A stretch of 8,210 nt of DNA from Deltaproteobacteria bacterium (GTDB taxonomy: Bacteria > Desulfobacterota > Desulfarculia > Adiutricales > Adiutricaceae): positions 1 to 8,210 of the forward strand of contig JAIRZX010000236.1 in assembly GCA_031267005.1 (NCBI GenBank), written 5' to 3'. Both the position numbers and the translations under genes were made by a program. A model generated the notes under the pieces. That model saw only the letters and a list, made by a program, of their open reading frames with translations, was not told the DNA's origin and did not search any database. Positions 1 to 6,540 of this stretch are shown one piece after another. Each line of letters opens with the position of its first letter. Positions within the stretch are counted from its first letter, which is position 1.

Positions 1-550
1 CAAGTGCCAGGGATCTAGGAAATCTGCTGCCAGGTGATTTAAAACGGTCGTTAAATCCTGCCCTGACCTGGCTCAGGAACAACACGAGCGGATCCTCATG
101 AAGACAGTCTGCCTCGTCAAAGAAGACGACCAGTTCTCTGTCCAAGGACATGCACAAGCTATTCAACAGCACCCGCACCATGCCGGAGGGAGAGGACATG
201 AAAGGATTGTCGTCATAAGCATGAGCCAGCTTCGCGAGCTCGGCGACGCCGGAGTATGCTAGCCCTAAGTATATCTGATCGACGATTGCTTTCATGGCCG
301 TTGCGGGGTCAGTGGTATTTCTTAAGCTATCCAAAGTACAGTCGAAGGCGTAATACTTTCCTTCCGAGTTAATCTGCCTAACCAGGGCTTGCAGGCAAGT
401 GGTTTTCCCGGACTGGCGCGGAGCGTGGAGGCAGAAATATAATTCCTTTTCGATCTTGTCCATAACGTTCGGAAGGCGCGGGAGTGCCGGGAGCATGTAA
501 TGCTTGCCGGGAACGCAGACTCCTGTGGTATTGAAACTTTTGACAGGCAT
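1..550 (-). CDS. AAA-like ATP-binding protein, N-terminal 183 residues (runs off left edge)
   Basis: The minus-strand frame opens with ATG at 550 and stays open to the window edge, giving 183 residues without a stop. The protein begins MPVKSFNTTGVCVPGKHYML, an opening I associate with accessory AAA-like ATPases whose N-terminus reads FNT.G.C.P.KHYM. A Walker A P-loop lies at residues 43-51 (APRQSGKTT), with Lys49 and Thr50 as the nucleotide-binding residues. A Walker B follows at 140-148 (LVVFFDEAD), with Asp145 and Glu146. The fragment ends at FPRSLAL, where the sensor region should begin, so more than half of a usual 450-550 residue protein is missing. An SD-like GGAGAGG lies 11 bases before the ATG, which is rather far. 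AT-rich sequence at 580-660 is a plausible promoter zone. The G+C is lower than in the purH and lgt genes, which fits an accessory gene. The family is widespread with unclear function, so substrate and partner are unknown. The ATPase call is secure and the exact family is an inference. Confidence 0.85.
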   Translation of the reverse strand, partial: MPVKSFNTTGVCVPGKHYMLPALPRLPNVMDKIEKELYFCLHAPRQSGKTTCLQALVRQINSEGKYYAFDCTLDSLRNTTDPATAMKAIVDQIYLGLAYSGVAELAKLAHAYDDNPFMSSPSGMVRVLLNSLCMSLDRELVVFFDEADCLHEDPLVLFLSQVRAGFNDRFKSPGSRFPRSLAL

Positions 551-1198
551 TGTGGTTATGGCCTCTCCAAAATTAAAAAAATTTCTGGCTTCTCAGCCGC
601 ATTACGACACGTCTCCGCGTCAGATATCACAAAAACTATATAACAATAAAAAAAATCCATAAGCAAGGCAAATTCATGACGTGCCCTCGTGCTTTGACTG
701 GCAAGGCAGTTTTGATGAGGGATGGCCGTTCCATGGCGTCGGAAGGGTTGATTCCGTTATCCCCCCCCCTCACTATCCTCCCGGATTGGGTTCTAAGAGA
801 GGGAGGGCAAGCGTAAAGCAAACAATATATCCGTTCACGGACTCAGGTGGGCAGTGCCATTCAGGAGGCGATCTTCAGACAGGCGGGGGGGGCCGTGAGC
901 TGAGGGTTAGGTAGTCCGGGAGATGGCGGGAGCCAGGCATGGTTTAGGCGCCTGGCCAGCGATTATGCTAACATCTACGGGATCGGCGGAGCGGAGAACC
1001 TCCTCGCGGACGGCTTGGCGGGGCGGCGTTCGGGCAGGCCAGGGCACTCGAAGCCCGCCGCCGACCCGTGCGTCCAGCGGAGGGACCCGGAAACAACCGC
1101 CTGGCCATATCGGAAATCCCCCGCCTCAAGGCAGGGGCGGATGCCAACCGGGAGACCCGCCCCCTGCGGGGCCGTCAGCCTCGCTCCAAGGAGAACAG
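551..1198. other. Long non-coding region between divergent AAA-like gene and purH
   Basis: This stretch holds no convincing gene. The purH frame is open upstream to 923, but the 92 extra residues are low-complexity Gly/Pro/Arg/Ser with no similarity to the enzyme. Positions 580-660 are AT-rich and may carry promoters. Notable contents are a C9 run (761-769), a G8 run (885-892), and a clean hairpin with 7-bp arms GCCAGGC (932-938) and GCCTGGC (950-956). A 10-bp direct repeat CGCCTGGCCA occurs at 949-958 and 1098-1107. The last 80 bases form the switch-like leader described separately. If transcription starts in the AT-rich part, purH has a leader of several hundred bases. Confidence 0.6.
1119..1171 (+). 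promoter_or_regulatory. Candidate attenuator-like leader of purH with mutually exclusive hairpins
   Basis: Three alternative stems share bases. Segment 1130-1137 (GGCAGGGG) can pair upstream with 1119-1125 (CCCCGCC), giving loop TCAA and one bulged A. Its 1131-1140 part can instead pair downstream with 1157-1167, a 10-bp stem with one bulged C. The downstream strand can also close on itself (CCCC 1161-1164 with GGGG 1168-1171, loop TGC). The element ends 17 bases before the Shine-Dalgarno AAGGAG at 1188-1193, so switching could affect translation of purH. I could not match it to a known riboswitch class. GC-rich DNA forms such stems by chance, so this is a hypothesis. Confidence 0.3.
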
Positions 1199-2497
1199 AT
1201 GTCAACCAGCCAGTACAGACAGGTCCTGACCGACAGCTTCCCGCCCGAGATATCGATAACAGTGGGCGAGACGACTTTAGTCTACCGAAAGGAGATCTAC
1301 ACGATAAGGGACGGCGAGGGGGGCGAGCGGACCGACGGGCTCCGTTACGGGGAGAACCCCGGCCAGGAGGCGGCCCTTTACCGCCTCGTGAACGGGAACC
1401 TGGCCATAGCCGGTGTGGAGTGGGTGGCCCCCGGCCTCCCGCTCGTTTCGGGGCTCTCGGACATGGACCCCAAGACGTCCATGATGTACGGCTGCCGGAA
1501 GCACCCGTCGAAAACCAACCTGACGGACGTGGACTCGGCGCTGAACGCGCTCCGGCACATGGAGGGCTCCCCCGCCGCCGTGGTCGTGAAACACAACAAC
1601 CCTTCGGGCGCGGCTACCGACGGGGATCTCTCCGAAGCTTTCCGCAAGGCTTACGAGGGGGACGCCGTGGCGGCCTTCGGGGGTGCGGCGGTGGTGAACC
1701 GCTCCCTGGACAAGAAGACGGCGGAGATGATGAACTCCAAGTACCTGGAGGTGGTGGCCGCCCCGGACTACGAGGAAGGGGCGGTGGGCATACTCGGTGC
1801 CAAGCCGGATCTGAGGATCTTCAAGATCAAGAACATCTCCCGGCTGGGCGAGCTCGCGCACAGGAGGTTTTTGGATATCAAGTCCCTGATAGACGGCGGC
1901 GTCGTGCTCCAGCAGTCACCGGACAACCGGATCCTGTCCCCGGCGGATTTCCTGCCCGCCGAGTGCGAGCACCGCGGCGTCCTCTACCGTTCCGAGAGGG
2001 CCCCGGACGAGAGGGAGCTAAAGGATCTCTGCTTCGGCTGGGCCGTCGAGCAGGCCGTGGTCTCCAACTCGGTCCTGTTCGTGAAGGACGGGGCTACGGT
2101 GGCCATAGCCGGCGGCCAGCAGGATCGGGTGGGAGTGGTGGAGATAGCCGTTTTCAAGGCCCGCCGCAACTACGCTGAGTTGCTGTGCATGAGGAAGCAC
2201 GGTATGCTGACCGGCGATCTGGAGAAGAAGGCCAAGGGCGACCCGCCCCTCGCGAAGGAGCTGGACTCCTTCAAGGCCGAGGCGGCCCGGGAGCGGGGCG
2301 GGCTTCCGGGCTCGGTGTTGGTCTCCGACGCCTTCTTCCCCTTCCGGGACGCCTTGGACGCCGCCATCAGGGAGGGCATTACCGCGGTCACGCATCCCGG
2401 CGGCGCCATCCGCGACTACGAGAGCCTGGAGGCGGCGAACGAGGCCAGCCCCAAGGTGGCCATGGTCTTCACCGGACAGAGGGCCTTCAAGCACTAG
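1199..2497 (+). CDS. purH: Phosphoribosylaminoimidazolecarboxamide (AICAR) formyltransferase, stand-alone
   Basis: This cytoplasmic enzyme transfers a formyl group from 10-formyl-tetrahydrofolate to AICAR, giving FAICAR, the penultimate step of IMP synthesis. The 432-residue protein carries the family motifs in order: RYGENPGQ (49-56), the catalytic Lys131-His132 pair inside KHNNPSGAA, GGQQDRVGVVEIA (305-317), SDAFFPFRDALDAA (386-399), a PGG(A/S)xRD motif at 410-416, and the C-terminal FTGQRAFKH. The N-terminal MGS-like IMP cyclohydrolase domain of about 200 residues found in bifunctional PurH is absent, so ring closure must be done by another gene not in this window. I chose ATG 1199 because AAGGAG sits 5 bases upstream and the protein then begins MSTSQYRQVLTDSFPP. 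In-frame residues back to 923 look non-coding. The stop is TAG. The symbol purH is used loosely for the single-domain form. Confidence 0.95.
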   Translation: MSTSQYRQVLTDSFPPEISITVGETTLVYRKEIYTIRDGEGGERTDGLRYGENPGQEAALYRLVNGNLAIAGVEWVAPGLPLVSGLSDMDPKTSMMYGCRKHPSKTNLTDVDSALNALRHMEGSPAAVVVKHNNPSGAATDGDLSEAFRKAYEGDAVAAFGGAAVVNRSLDKKTAEMMNSKYLEVVAAPDYEEGAVGILGAKPDLRIFKIKNISRLGELAHRRFLDIKSLIDGGVVLQQSPDNRILSPADFLPAECEHRGVLYRSERAPDERELKDLCFGWAVEQAVVSNSVLFVKDGATVAIAGGQQDRVGVVEIAVFKARRNYAELLCMRKHGMLTGDLEKKAKGDPPLAKELDSFKAEAARERGGLPGSVLVSDAFFPFRDALDAAIREGITAVTHPGGAIRDYESLEAANEASPKVAMVFTGQRAFKH

Positions 2498-2652
2498 CGG
2501 GCTTTGCCTGTGACGGACGCCCCATGAGTGGAGCGCCGTACTTGACCCAGAGGCGGTGTCCGATTCCCGATCCCCGTAACCTGAGCGGGCCGGGCGGCGG
2601 GGACGGGGACCCGGGAAAAAGGGCCTGCGGGAAAAAGGGAGCGCGGGCGACG

Positions 2653-2683
2653 AGCCGGGGGGTCCGGCCTTCAGGCTTTTTTT
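2653..2683 (+). terminator. Possible rho-independent terminator of purH
   Basis: A GC-rich segment able to fold (GCCGG at 2654-2658 with CCGGC at 2664-2668, or AGCC with GGCT) is followed by seven Ts at 2677-2683. It lies about 160 bases after the purH stop. The stem closest to the T run is poor, so the call is tentative. Confidence 0.35.
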
Positions 2684-3108
2684 CCGCCGCCCCTGAATAT
2701 GGCGGGGTGAGTTCGCGGGGCAACCCCGGGGAGTTCCTCCGGCGGAACCCGAGGCGCCGTCCGAAAGCATGGAGCCTGCGGAATGCCTGAAGCTCGAAAA
2801 TATGAGAGGCAATCCGGCGCCTCGGCACCGGGGAGGCCGTTGCTTGTTGGGGGGCGGCATGGAGCGGCTTTCACGGGCCGGGGCTCCGCGTAGCCGCATG
2901 GCGTGTGTTATCGTGAAGCGTTTTCTAACGTAGCCGAGGCGAGAGCATACTCTATGCAGCCATACGCGTTTCATGTGCCGGAGTGCCGAAAACCGATATG
3001 AACGTGTAGCATCTAAACGCGGGCGCCGGGTGGTACCAACGGTTGCAACCCTCCGAGTGCAATCCTTTGGTGGCCTGCCCACGGCGGGCTCGCGTCCCGG
3101 GAGAAACG

Positions 3109-3162
3109 ACCCGTCCGCAGCAACAAAAAAAGGGAAGGGTTGCTTACAGGATAAGGACGGGT
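3109..3162. repeat. Nested inverted repeat (stem within a stem)
   Basis: Outer arms ACCCGTCC (3109-3116) and GGACGGGT (3155-3162) are perfectly complementary over 8 bp. They enclose inner arms AGCAAC (3119-3124) and GTTGCT (3139-3144), perfect over 6 bp, with an A-rich loop of 14 bases. The nested design suggests a structured RNA or a regulatory hairpin rather than a simple terminator, because no T run follows on either strand. No adjacent gene is obviously controlled by it. Confidence 0.45.
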
Positions 3163-3350
3163 GAGTTTGCTTGGGAACTGACGCCTGGGCGGCTCGACCG
3201 CGCCGCGGAGTCAGCGCGACGGCTCGGGGTTGCTGGCGCTTAGGGGCGGGCTCGGTTGCAGGACGGCGGATAAGACCGGAGGCTTGCCGCTTGAGGCTCT
3301 CCTCTTGGCATTATGAGTTTCGAGGTTCCTGAGGGTTCCATGGGTTTCAA

Positions 3351-3374
3351 CGTCGCCCGACCGCTCAGGCGACG
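3351..3374 (-). terminator. Hairpin downstream of membrane-protein operon
   Basis: Perfect 7-bp arms CGTCGCC (3351-3357) and GGCGACG (3368-3374) flank a 10-base loop, about 40 bases beyond the TGA stop of the 3416-4612 gene on the minus strand. No T run follows, so it may protect the mRNA 3' end or end transcription inefficiently. Confidence 0.35.
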
Positions 3375-3415
3375 CATCAAGGAATGCCGTTTTGGCGAGG
3401 TCCCGGACAGGCCGT

Positions 3416-4612
3416 TCAGAAGACCTGGGAGTAGTCGTTCACTCTCGAACTCTCCGATATGGACGCGCAGTTAGTGTAGACGATAGCCAGAAGCGAAAAG
3501 CACATAATGTTAATTATCGAGTACAGGATGCTGGTGAAGGCTACGAACTGGATGCTGGGGGCAAGGATTTCCCCGGAGCTCGCGGCGTCGTAGGAGAACC
3601 ACGCCAGTATGATGGCCGGCAGGAGCCATATAAGGAAAAGGGCCGCGAAGATCTTGAGCCTGTTGCCGCAAGTAAGATCCTTGCTTCGCCTGAGAGCCGC
3701 CAGGGGCCCCAGTTCCTCCACGACCATGGCCTGCACGGTGAGGCAGAAGATCAGGCATATCCAAAGGACAGCCACCGACAGGGCGATGATTAATATAATG
3801 AAGGCGCCGGAGTTGGTCCTGCCCGTGACCCCCATTAAGGCAAAGCCTATACCGAAGGGGATGGTGACGGCTATAGTGACGAGGAATACGATGCACGCCA
3901 GCGCCAAATAGCCGGGTATCCTGGAGAACGCCACGCGAAGGCATTCGGCGGGGCTGTGTTCCACGCCGCCGGGGTCGGCGGCTGCCACAGCCACGGCGGC
4001 CATTCCCGCCATGTAGAGAAAGAACAGGACGAAGTTAAGCAGGAACTGCCACAGCCCGGGCTCAACGCCCACGAGCTGGCTTGCGAGCATAGGCGCGAGG
4101 GGCAGCAACGGGAACGCCAGAGCCGGGAGGGGCCTTCGGGACACGAACGCGTATGTCTCACGGAAGACGTCTTTTACCGCGAAGGGGCGCGGGGGATTCT
4201 GAGGCTGCCAAGGCTGCTGGTAGCCCTGGCCGGGAGGGTGATAGCCCTGTCCGGGCTGCTGGTAGCCCTGGCCTGGAGGGGGGTAGCCCAGACCGGATTG
4301 CTTGGCAAGGGTCGGTTGCTGGGCAGCGGTTTGGGCCGGTTGCGGGAGCGGCGGCTGGCCAGCTTGCTGCCCGGGAGGCGCTATCGCCTCGCCGGGTCCA
4401 CGGGGCGGTTGCTGCCCGGTTTGCTGTCCGGGCTCTCGGGCGGGTGCCTGAGTCTGGCCGGGCATTGATGGGGGCTTCCGCATGTCTTGCATGGATTCAC
4501 CTTGGGGCGGCAGGCCTCTGCCAGTAGCAGGAGGCGGGAGGTTTTCGAAGGGAGGGCGGGATCGCCGCTGGTTCAGCGCCAAAGCCGAGGCCCGGCACAT
4601 TGTAGGGTCCAT
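3416..4612 (-). CDS. Membrane protein with Pro/Gln-rich N-terminus and six predicted helices
   Basis: With this start the protein has 398 residues. Residues about 20-142 are dominated by Pro, Gln and Gly, including four GYxxPxQ heptads (109-136), and are presumably disordered. The rest is hydrophobic, with six likely membrane helices near 162-182, 186-212, 232-261, 270-298, 320-338 and 366-392. Between helices 4 and 5 lies GPLAALRRSKDLTCGNR (302-318), which resembles the G.ALRRS..LT.GNR motif of the GPDPase_memb/YciC-like membrane families; this family call is an inference. The upstream gene (4685-5566) is a paralog with the same layout. I chose ATG 4612 because GGAG lies 5 bases before it. 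An ATG at 4492 with AAGGTG upstream is possible, but the codons before it are conserved with the paralog almost only at the protein level, so it is probably internal. ATG 4600 and TTG 4627 are further options. Function is unknown, and the disordered tail may bind partner proteins. Confidence 0.75.
   Translation of the reverse strand: MDPTMCRASALALNQRRSRPPFENLPPPATGRGLPPQGESMQDMRKPPSMPGQTQAPAREPGQQTGQQPPRGPGEAIAPPGQQAGQPPLPQPAQTAAQQPTLAKQSGLGYPPPGQGYQQPGQGYHPPGQGYQQPWQPQNPPRPFAVKDVFRETYAFVSRRPLPALAFPLLPLAPMLASQLVGVEPGLWQFLLNFVLFFLYMAGMAAVAVAAADPGGVEHSPAECLRVAFSRIPGYLALACIVFLVTIAVTIPFGIGFALMGVTGRTNSGAFIILIIALSVAVLWICLIFCLTVQAMVVEELGPLAALRRSKDLTCGNRLKIFAALFLIWLLPAIILAWFSYDAASSGEILAPSIQFVAFTSILYSIINIMCFSLLAIVYTNCASISESSRVNDYSQVF
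4205..4288 (-). repeat. Four in-frame 21-bp repeats encoding GYxxPxQ heptads
   Basis: On the minus strand the four units read GYPPPGQ, GYQQPGQ, GYHPPGQ and GYQQPWQ. They form a tandem heptad array in the disordered N-terminal part of the membrane protein. The nucleotide units are similar enough to allow expansion or contraction by slippage without a frame change. Confidence 0.8.
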
Positions 4613-4642
4613 CCCGGCTCCGGTCAACGGATGAGGCGGGGG

Positions 4643-4659
4643 GGGCGCCTGAGGCGCCC
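4643..4659. repeat. GC-rich hairpin between the two paralogous genes
   Basis: Perfect 7-bp arms GGGCGCC (4643-4649) and GGCGCCC (4653-4659) enclose a 3-base loop in the 72-base gap between the two membrane genes. A G run (4638-4645) overlaps the left arm. It could act as an intercistronic mRNA-processing or stability hairpin. No T run follows. The 12-bp sequence GGCGGGATCGCC occurs at 4555-4566 and again at 4673-4684, around the start of the downstream gene. Confidence 0.4.
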
Positions 4660-4684
4660 GTAGCGGACTGAAGGCGGGATCGCC

Positions 4685-5566
4685 CTATTTTTTCTTGGTT
4701 TTGGGGCGGCTTCCCTCGGTCCGCAACCGGTAGAGCCCGCCTACTGTAGCCAGGGAAACGAGCGAGAGGGCGGCGGATACGGCGCCCTCCACGTAAGGCC
4801 CCGCAGGGGTTTGGCGCATGCTGCCGGTGAAGACGGCCGCTACGATGTTTATTACGAACAAGACGAAGAAGATCAAGAAAGCCGCGAGCCGGCTGCCGCG
4901 AGTCAGCTTGAGGCTCCGGGCCAGGGCCGCGAAAGGCCCGGTCTTTTCCAGGGCGCAGGAGGGGGCGGCGAGGCAGAAGCACGCCGAAAGGAAGGAAGTA
5001 GCCAGGACGCAGGCGAGCGGGAGCGCTATATAGAAAGCCCCGCCGTTGCCGAGCCTCCACAGGCCCATGCCGACGCCCAAGCCCAGGACCATAAGGAGCT
5101 CGTAAACTATAAATACGGGGACGCAAAGCGCGATCAGGACGTGGGCTTTTTTCAACGCGAGAGCCGCCGACTCCAGCGCTCCGCGCTTTCGGCCGCCGGG
5201 AAGCGTTTGCGCGGAGGCGGCAGCGGAGGCGGCAGCCACGAGGAAAACGAGCGCGGAAAGGAACATGGCGGCCCAGGCGACCGCGGCTCCGCCGGTCCCG
5301 GCTAGGGCTAGCGGAAGGTTCATCATGACAGCGCAGAGAAGAGCGTACGCGAGGAGAGCCGGACAGCGGCTGCCCATGAGGCTGAATGCGGAGCGGAGGA
5401 GGGCGGGCGGAGAAATCGGGGGGGCGGGCGCGTCCCCGTCGTGGGGCCGCCACGGCTTGAGGTATTCTTGCATCGATTGCTCGCGGGGAGGTGAAAGCCC
5501 GGTGGCGGGCCAGTGGGGAAACGGCGGAGGGGCGGCAGGATCGGCTGATTGGCAGACGATCGACAT
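4685..5566 (-). CDS. Six-helix membrane protein, paralog of the downstream gene
   Basis: The 293-residue frame has a short Pro-rich N-terminus (about 10-55) and six likely helices near 69-88, 93-118, 142-165, 175-201, 227-248 and 261-279. It ends in a basic KTKKK tail. The loop motif GPFAALARSLKLTRGSR (210-226) lies between helices 4 and 5, matching the motif and topology of the 3416-4612 product, so the pair arose by duplication. It resembles the GPDPase_memb/YciC-like type of uncharacterised membrane protein (inference). The start is uncertain. ATG 5473 would begin MQEYLKPW, but the 31 codons before it align with the paralog (PPF, PATG, L, E and S) with nearly all differences at third positions, which favours coding from ATG 5566. 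That start has no Shine-Dalgarno and lies only about 12 bases from the expected transcript start, so a near-leaderless message is implied. The stop is TAG. Confidence 0.75.
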   Translation of the reverse strand: MSIVCQSADPAAPPPFPHWPATGLSPPREQSMQEYLKPWRPHDGDAPAPPISPPALLRSAFSLMGSRCPALLAYALLCAVMMNLPLALAGTGGAAVAWAAMFLSALVFLVAAASAAASAQTLPGGRKRGALESAALALKKAHVLIALCVPVFIVYELLMVLGLGVGMGLWRLGNGGAFYIALPLACVLATSFLSACFCLAAPSCALEKTGPFAALARSLKLTRGSRLAAFLIFFVLFVINIVAAVFTGSMRQTPAGPYVEGAVSAALSLVSLATVGGLYRLRTEGSRPKTKKK

Positions 5567-5584
5567 AATGACAATAATAAGGGT

Positions 5585-5613
5585 AGTATAAATTGGCCAA
5601 AACGCCCGGTCAA
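5585..5613 (-). promoter_or_regulatory. Sigma70-like promoter for the membrane-protein operon
   Basis: On the minus strand, -35 TTGACC (5608-5613) and -10 TATACT (5585-5590) are separated by exactly 17 bases. Each matches consensus at five of six positions. It lies in the only AT-rich island of this GC-rich part, between the divergent operon and lgt. Transcription would start near 5578. Confidence 0.6.
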
Positions 5614-5674
5614 CGAAAGGCCGAGGAGGCTATCCCCCCGAGCCGTGCCGGGTTCCGCGAAGGATTTTGAGAGC

Positions 5675-6535
5675 ATGTGGCCGTACGACATCAACTTGGG
5701 GCCCTTGGCCGTGAACCTCTACGGGATCATGACGGCCCTGGGGGCCGCCGCTGGGATCTGGATTCTACGCTTCAGCGCCCCGCCTTCCGGGCTGGACGTG
5801 AAATTCGCGCGGGATCTCGCCTTCTGGGCCCTTCTGTGGGGGCTTGTCGGGTCGAGGGCGGCCTACGTGCTGTTCCACTGGCGGTTTTTTGCGGGAAACC
5901 CCTTGAAAATCCTGGATATCTGGTCCGGCGGGCTCATGTTCCAGGGGGGGATTCTGGGCGGGGCTTTGGCGGCGGCGCTGGCGATGAGGCGCAGGCGGGC
6001 GTCCCTTGCCTCAGTGGGCGACGCCCTGGCCCCGGCCTTGAGCCTTGGGCAGGCAATAGGGAGGGCCGGGTGCTTTTTCTCCGGTTGCTGCTACGGCAAG
6101 ACCGCCCCCGACGGCTTCCCTTTCGCCCTGGTCTTCCCGGCCGGCGGCGGCGCTCCCCCGGGAAGGCCCCTGTATCCCGTCCAGGCCATGGAGGGGATAG
6201 GGCTTGTCGTCCTCACCCTCGTCTTGTTCAGGCTGTATAAGCTGAAGGGCAGGCCCAAAGGCTTGGCGCTGGGGGCATACCTGGCAGGGGCGGGGCTTCT
6301 CAGGCTGGCCATGGAGGCATTCCGCGGCGACTTCAGGGGCAGGCCGTTTCTGGGCCTGCCCCCCACGTCCTGGGCGGCGATCCTTACGGCGGCATGCGGG
6401 GTCGGCGCGCTCGCCTATGCCGCGGGACGCCGAAACGCCTTCCTTGCCCCCACCCCAGCGCCCGGCTGCGGTTCTGACCTAGGCCAGTTGACGTCCGGGG
6501 AAAACGCTAGGGGATCGCTCCCAGAAAAGGGCTAA
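5675..6535 (+). CDS. lgt: Prolipoprotein diacylglyceryl transferase, short form with divergent signature
   Basis: Lgt is an integral inner-membrane enzyme that moves diacylglycerol from phosphatidylglycerol to the lipobox cysteine of prolipoproteins, the first lipoprotein maturation step. The 286-residue protein shows the conserved N-terminal YG (16-17), IWSGGLMFQGG (82-92), the signature GRAGCFFSGCCYG (129-141), YPVQ (167-170) and RLAMEAFRGD (210-219), with about seven hydrophobic segments. The family signature Arg (Arg130) and the late conserved Arg (Arg217) are present. Against the E. coli enzyme, the active-site His region has Gln90, and the signature Asn and Glu are both replaced by Cys. 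The GCFxxGCC form is known from short bacterial Lgt homologs. ATG 5675 was chosen because GAAGGA precedes it by 10 bases and the protein begins in the usual way. An in-frame ATG at 5549 would add 42 hydrophilic residues and overlap the divergent gene. The tail beyond residue 250 is an unconserved hydrophilic extension. A G7 run lies inside the gene (5944-5950). It ends TAA, with a second TAA next to it. Confidence 0.92.
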   Translation: MWPYDINLGPLAVNLYGIMTALGAAAGIWILRFSAPPSGLDVKFARDLAFWALLWGLVGSRAAYVLFHWRFFAGNPLKILDIWSGGLMFQGGILGGALAAALAMRRRRASLASVGDALAPALSLGQAIGRAGCFFSGCCYGKTAPDGFPFALVFPAGGGAPPGRPLYPVQAMEGIGLVVLTLVLFRLYKLKGRPKGLALGAYLAGAGLLRLAMEAFRGDFRGRPFLGLPPTSWAAILTAACGVGALAYAAGRRNAFLAPTPAPGCGSDLGQLTSGENARGSLPEKG

Positions 6536-6540
6536 TAAGG

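Larger units (their letters stand above)
2498..3415. other. 918-base intergenic region between convergent genes
   Basis: It separates the 3' ends of purH and the membrane-protein operon. The frames open here (for example 2185-2790, 2487-2828 and 2973-3164) give Arg/Gly/Pro-rich peptides with no recognisable motif and look like GC-driven spurious ORFs. The stretch contains a possible terminator for purH, a nested inverted repeat at 3109-3162, a perfect palindrome GGTTGCAACC at 3041-3050, a small hairpin with GCATA/TATGC arms (2945-2957), and a 7-bp hairpin at 3351-3374 that may end the opposite transcript. I see no tRNA, rRNA or RNase P signature. Confidence 0.6.

Noticed and set aside
1071..1107. 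Fragments resembling a ZTP riboswitch (CCGCCTGG) or a TPP riboswitch (CCAGCGGAGGGA) ahead of purH.
   Set aside because: The remaining conserved parts are absent: the GACTGxCGGAA junction and CTGGGC for ZTP, CTGAGA for TPP. Only short coincidental matches remain.
923..1198. In-frame N-terminal extension of the AICAR formyltransferase (92 extra residues).
   Set aside because: The extension is low-complexity, unlike the IMP cyclohydrolase domain, and an ideal Shine-Dalgarno AAGGAG precedes ATG 1199.
1015..2178. 387-residue open frame overlapping purH in the +1-shifted frame.
   Set aside because: It is an Arg/Gly/Pro-rich shadow of a GC-rich gene and has no family features.
3031..3037. TGGTACC resembling the T-box antiterminator core.
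   Set aside because: There is no downstream aminoacyl-tRNA synthetase or amino-acid gene on that strand, no matching specifier loop, and no terminator with a T run. It is part of a chance palindrome.
4497..5600. 367-residue minus-strand frame across the paralog junction.
   Set aside because: It is a shadow of the 4685-5566 gene in another frame. It is rich in Arg/Pro/Ser and lacks the membrane-helix pattern.
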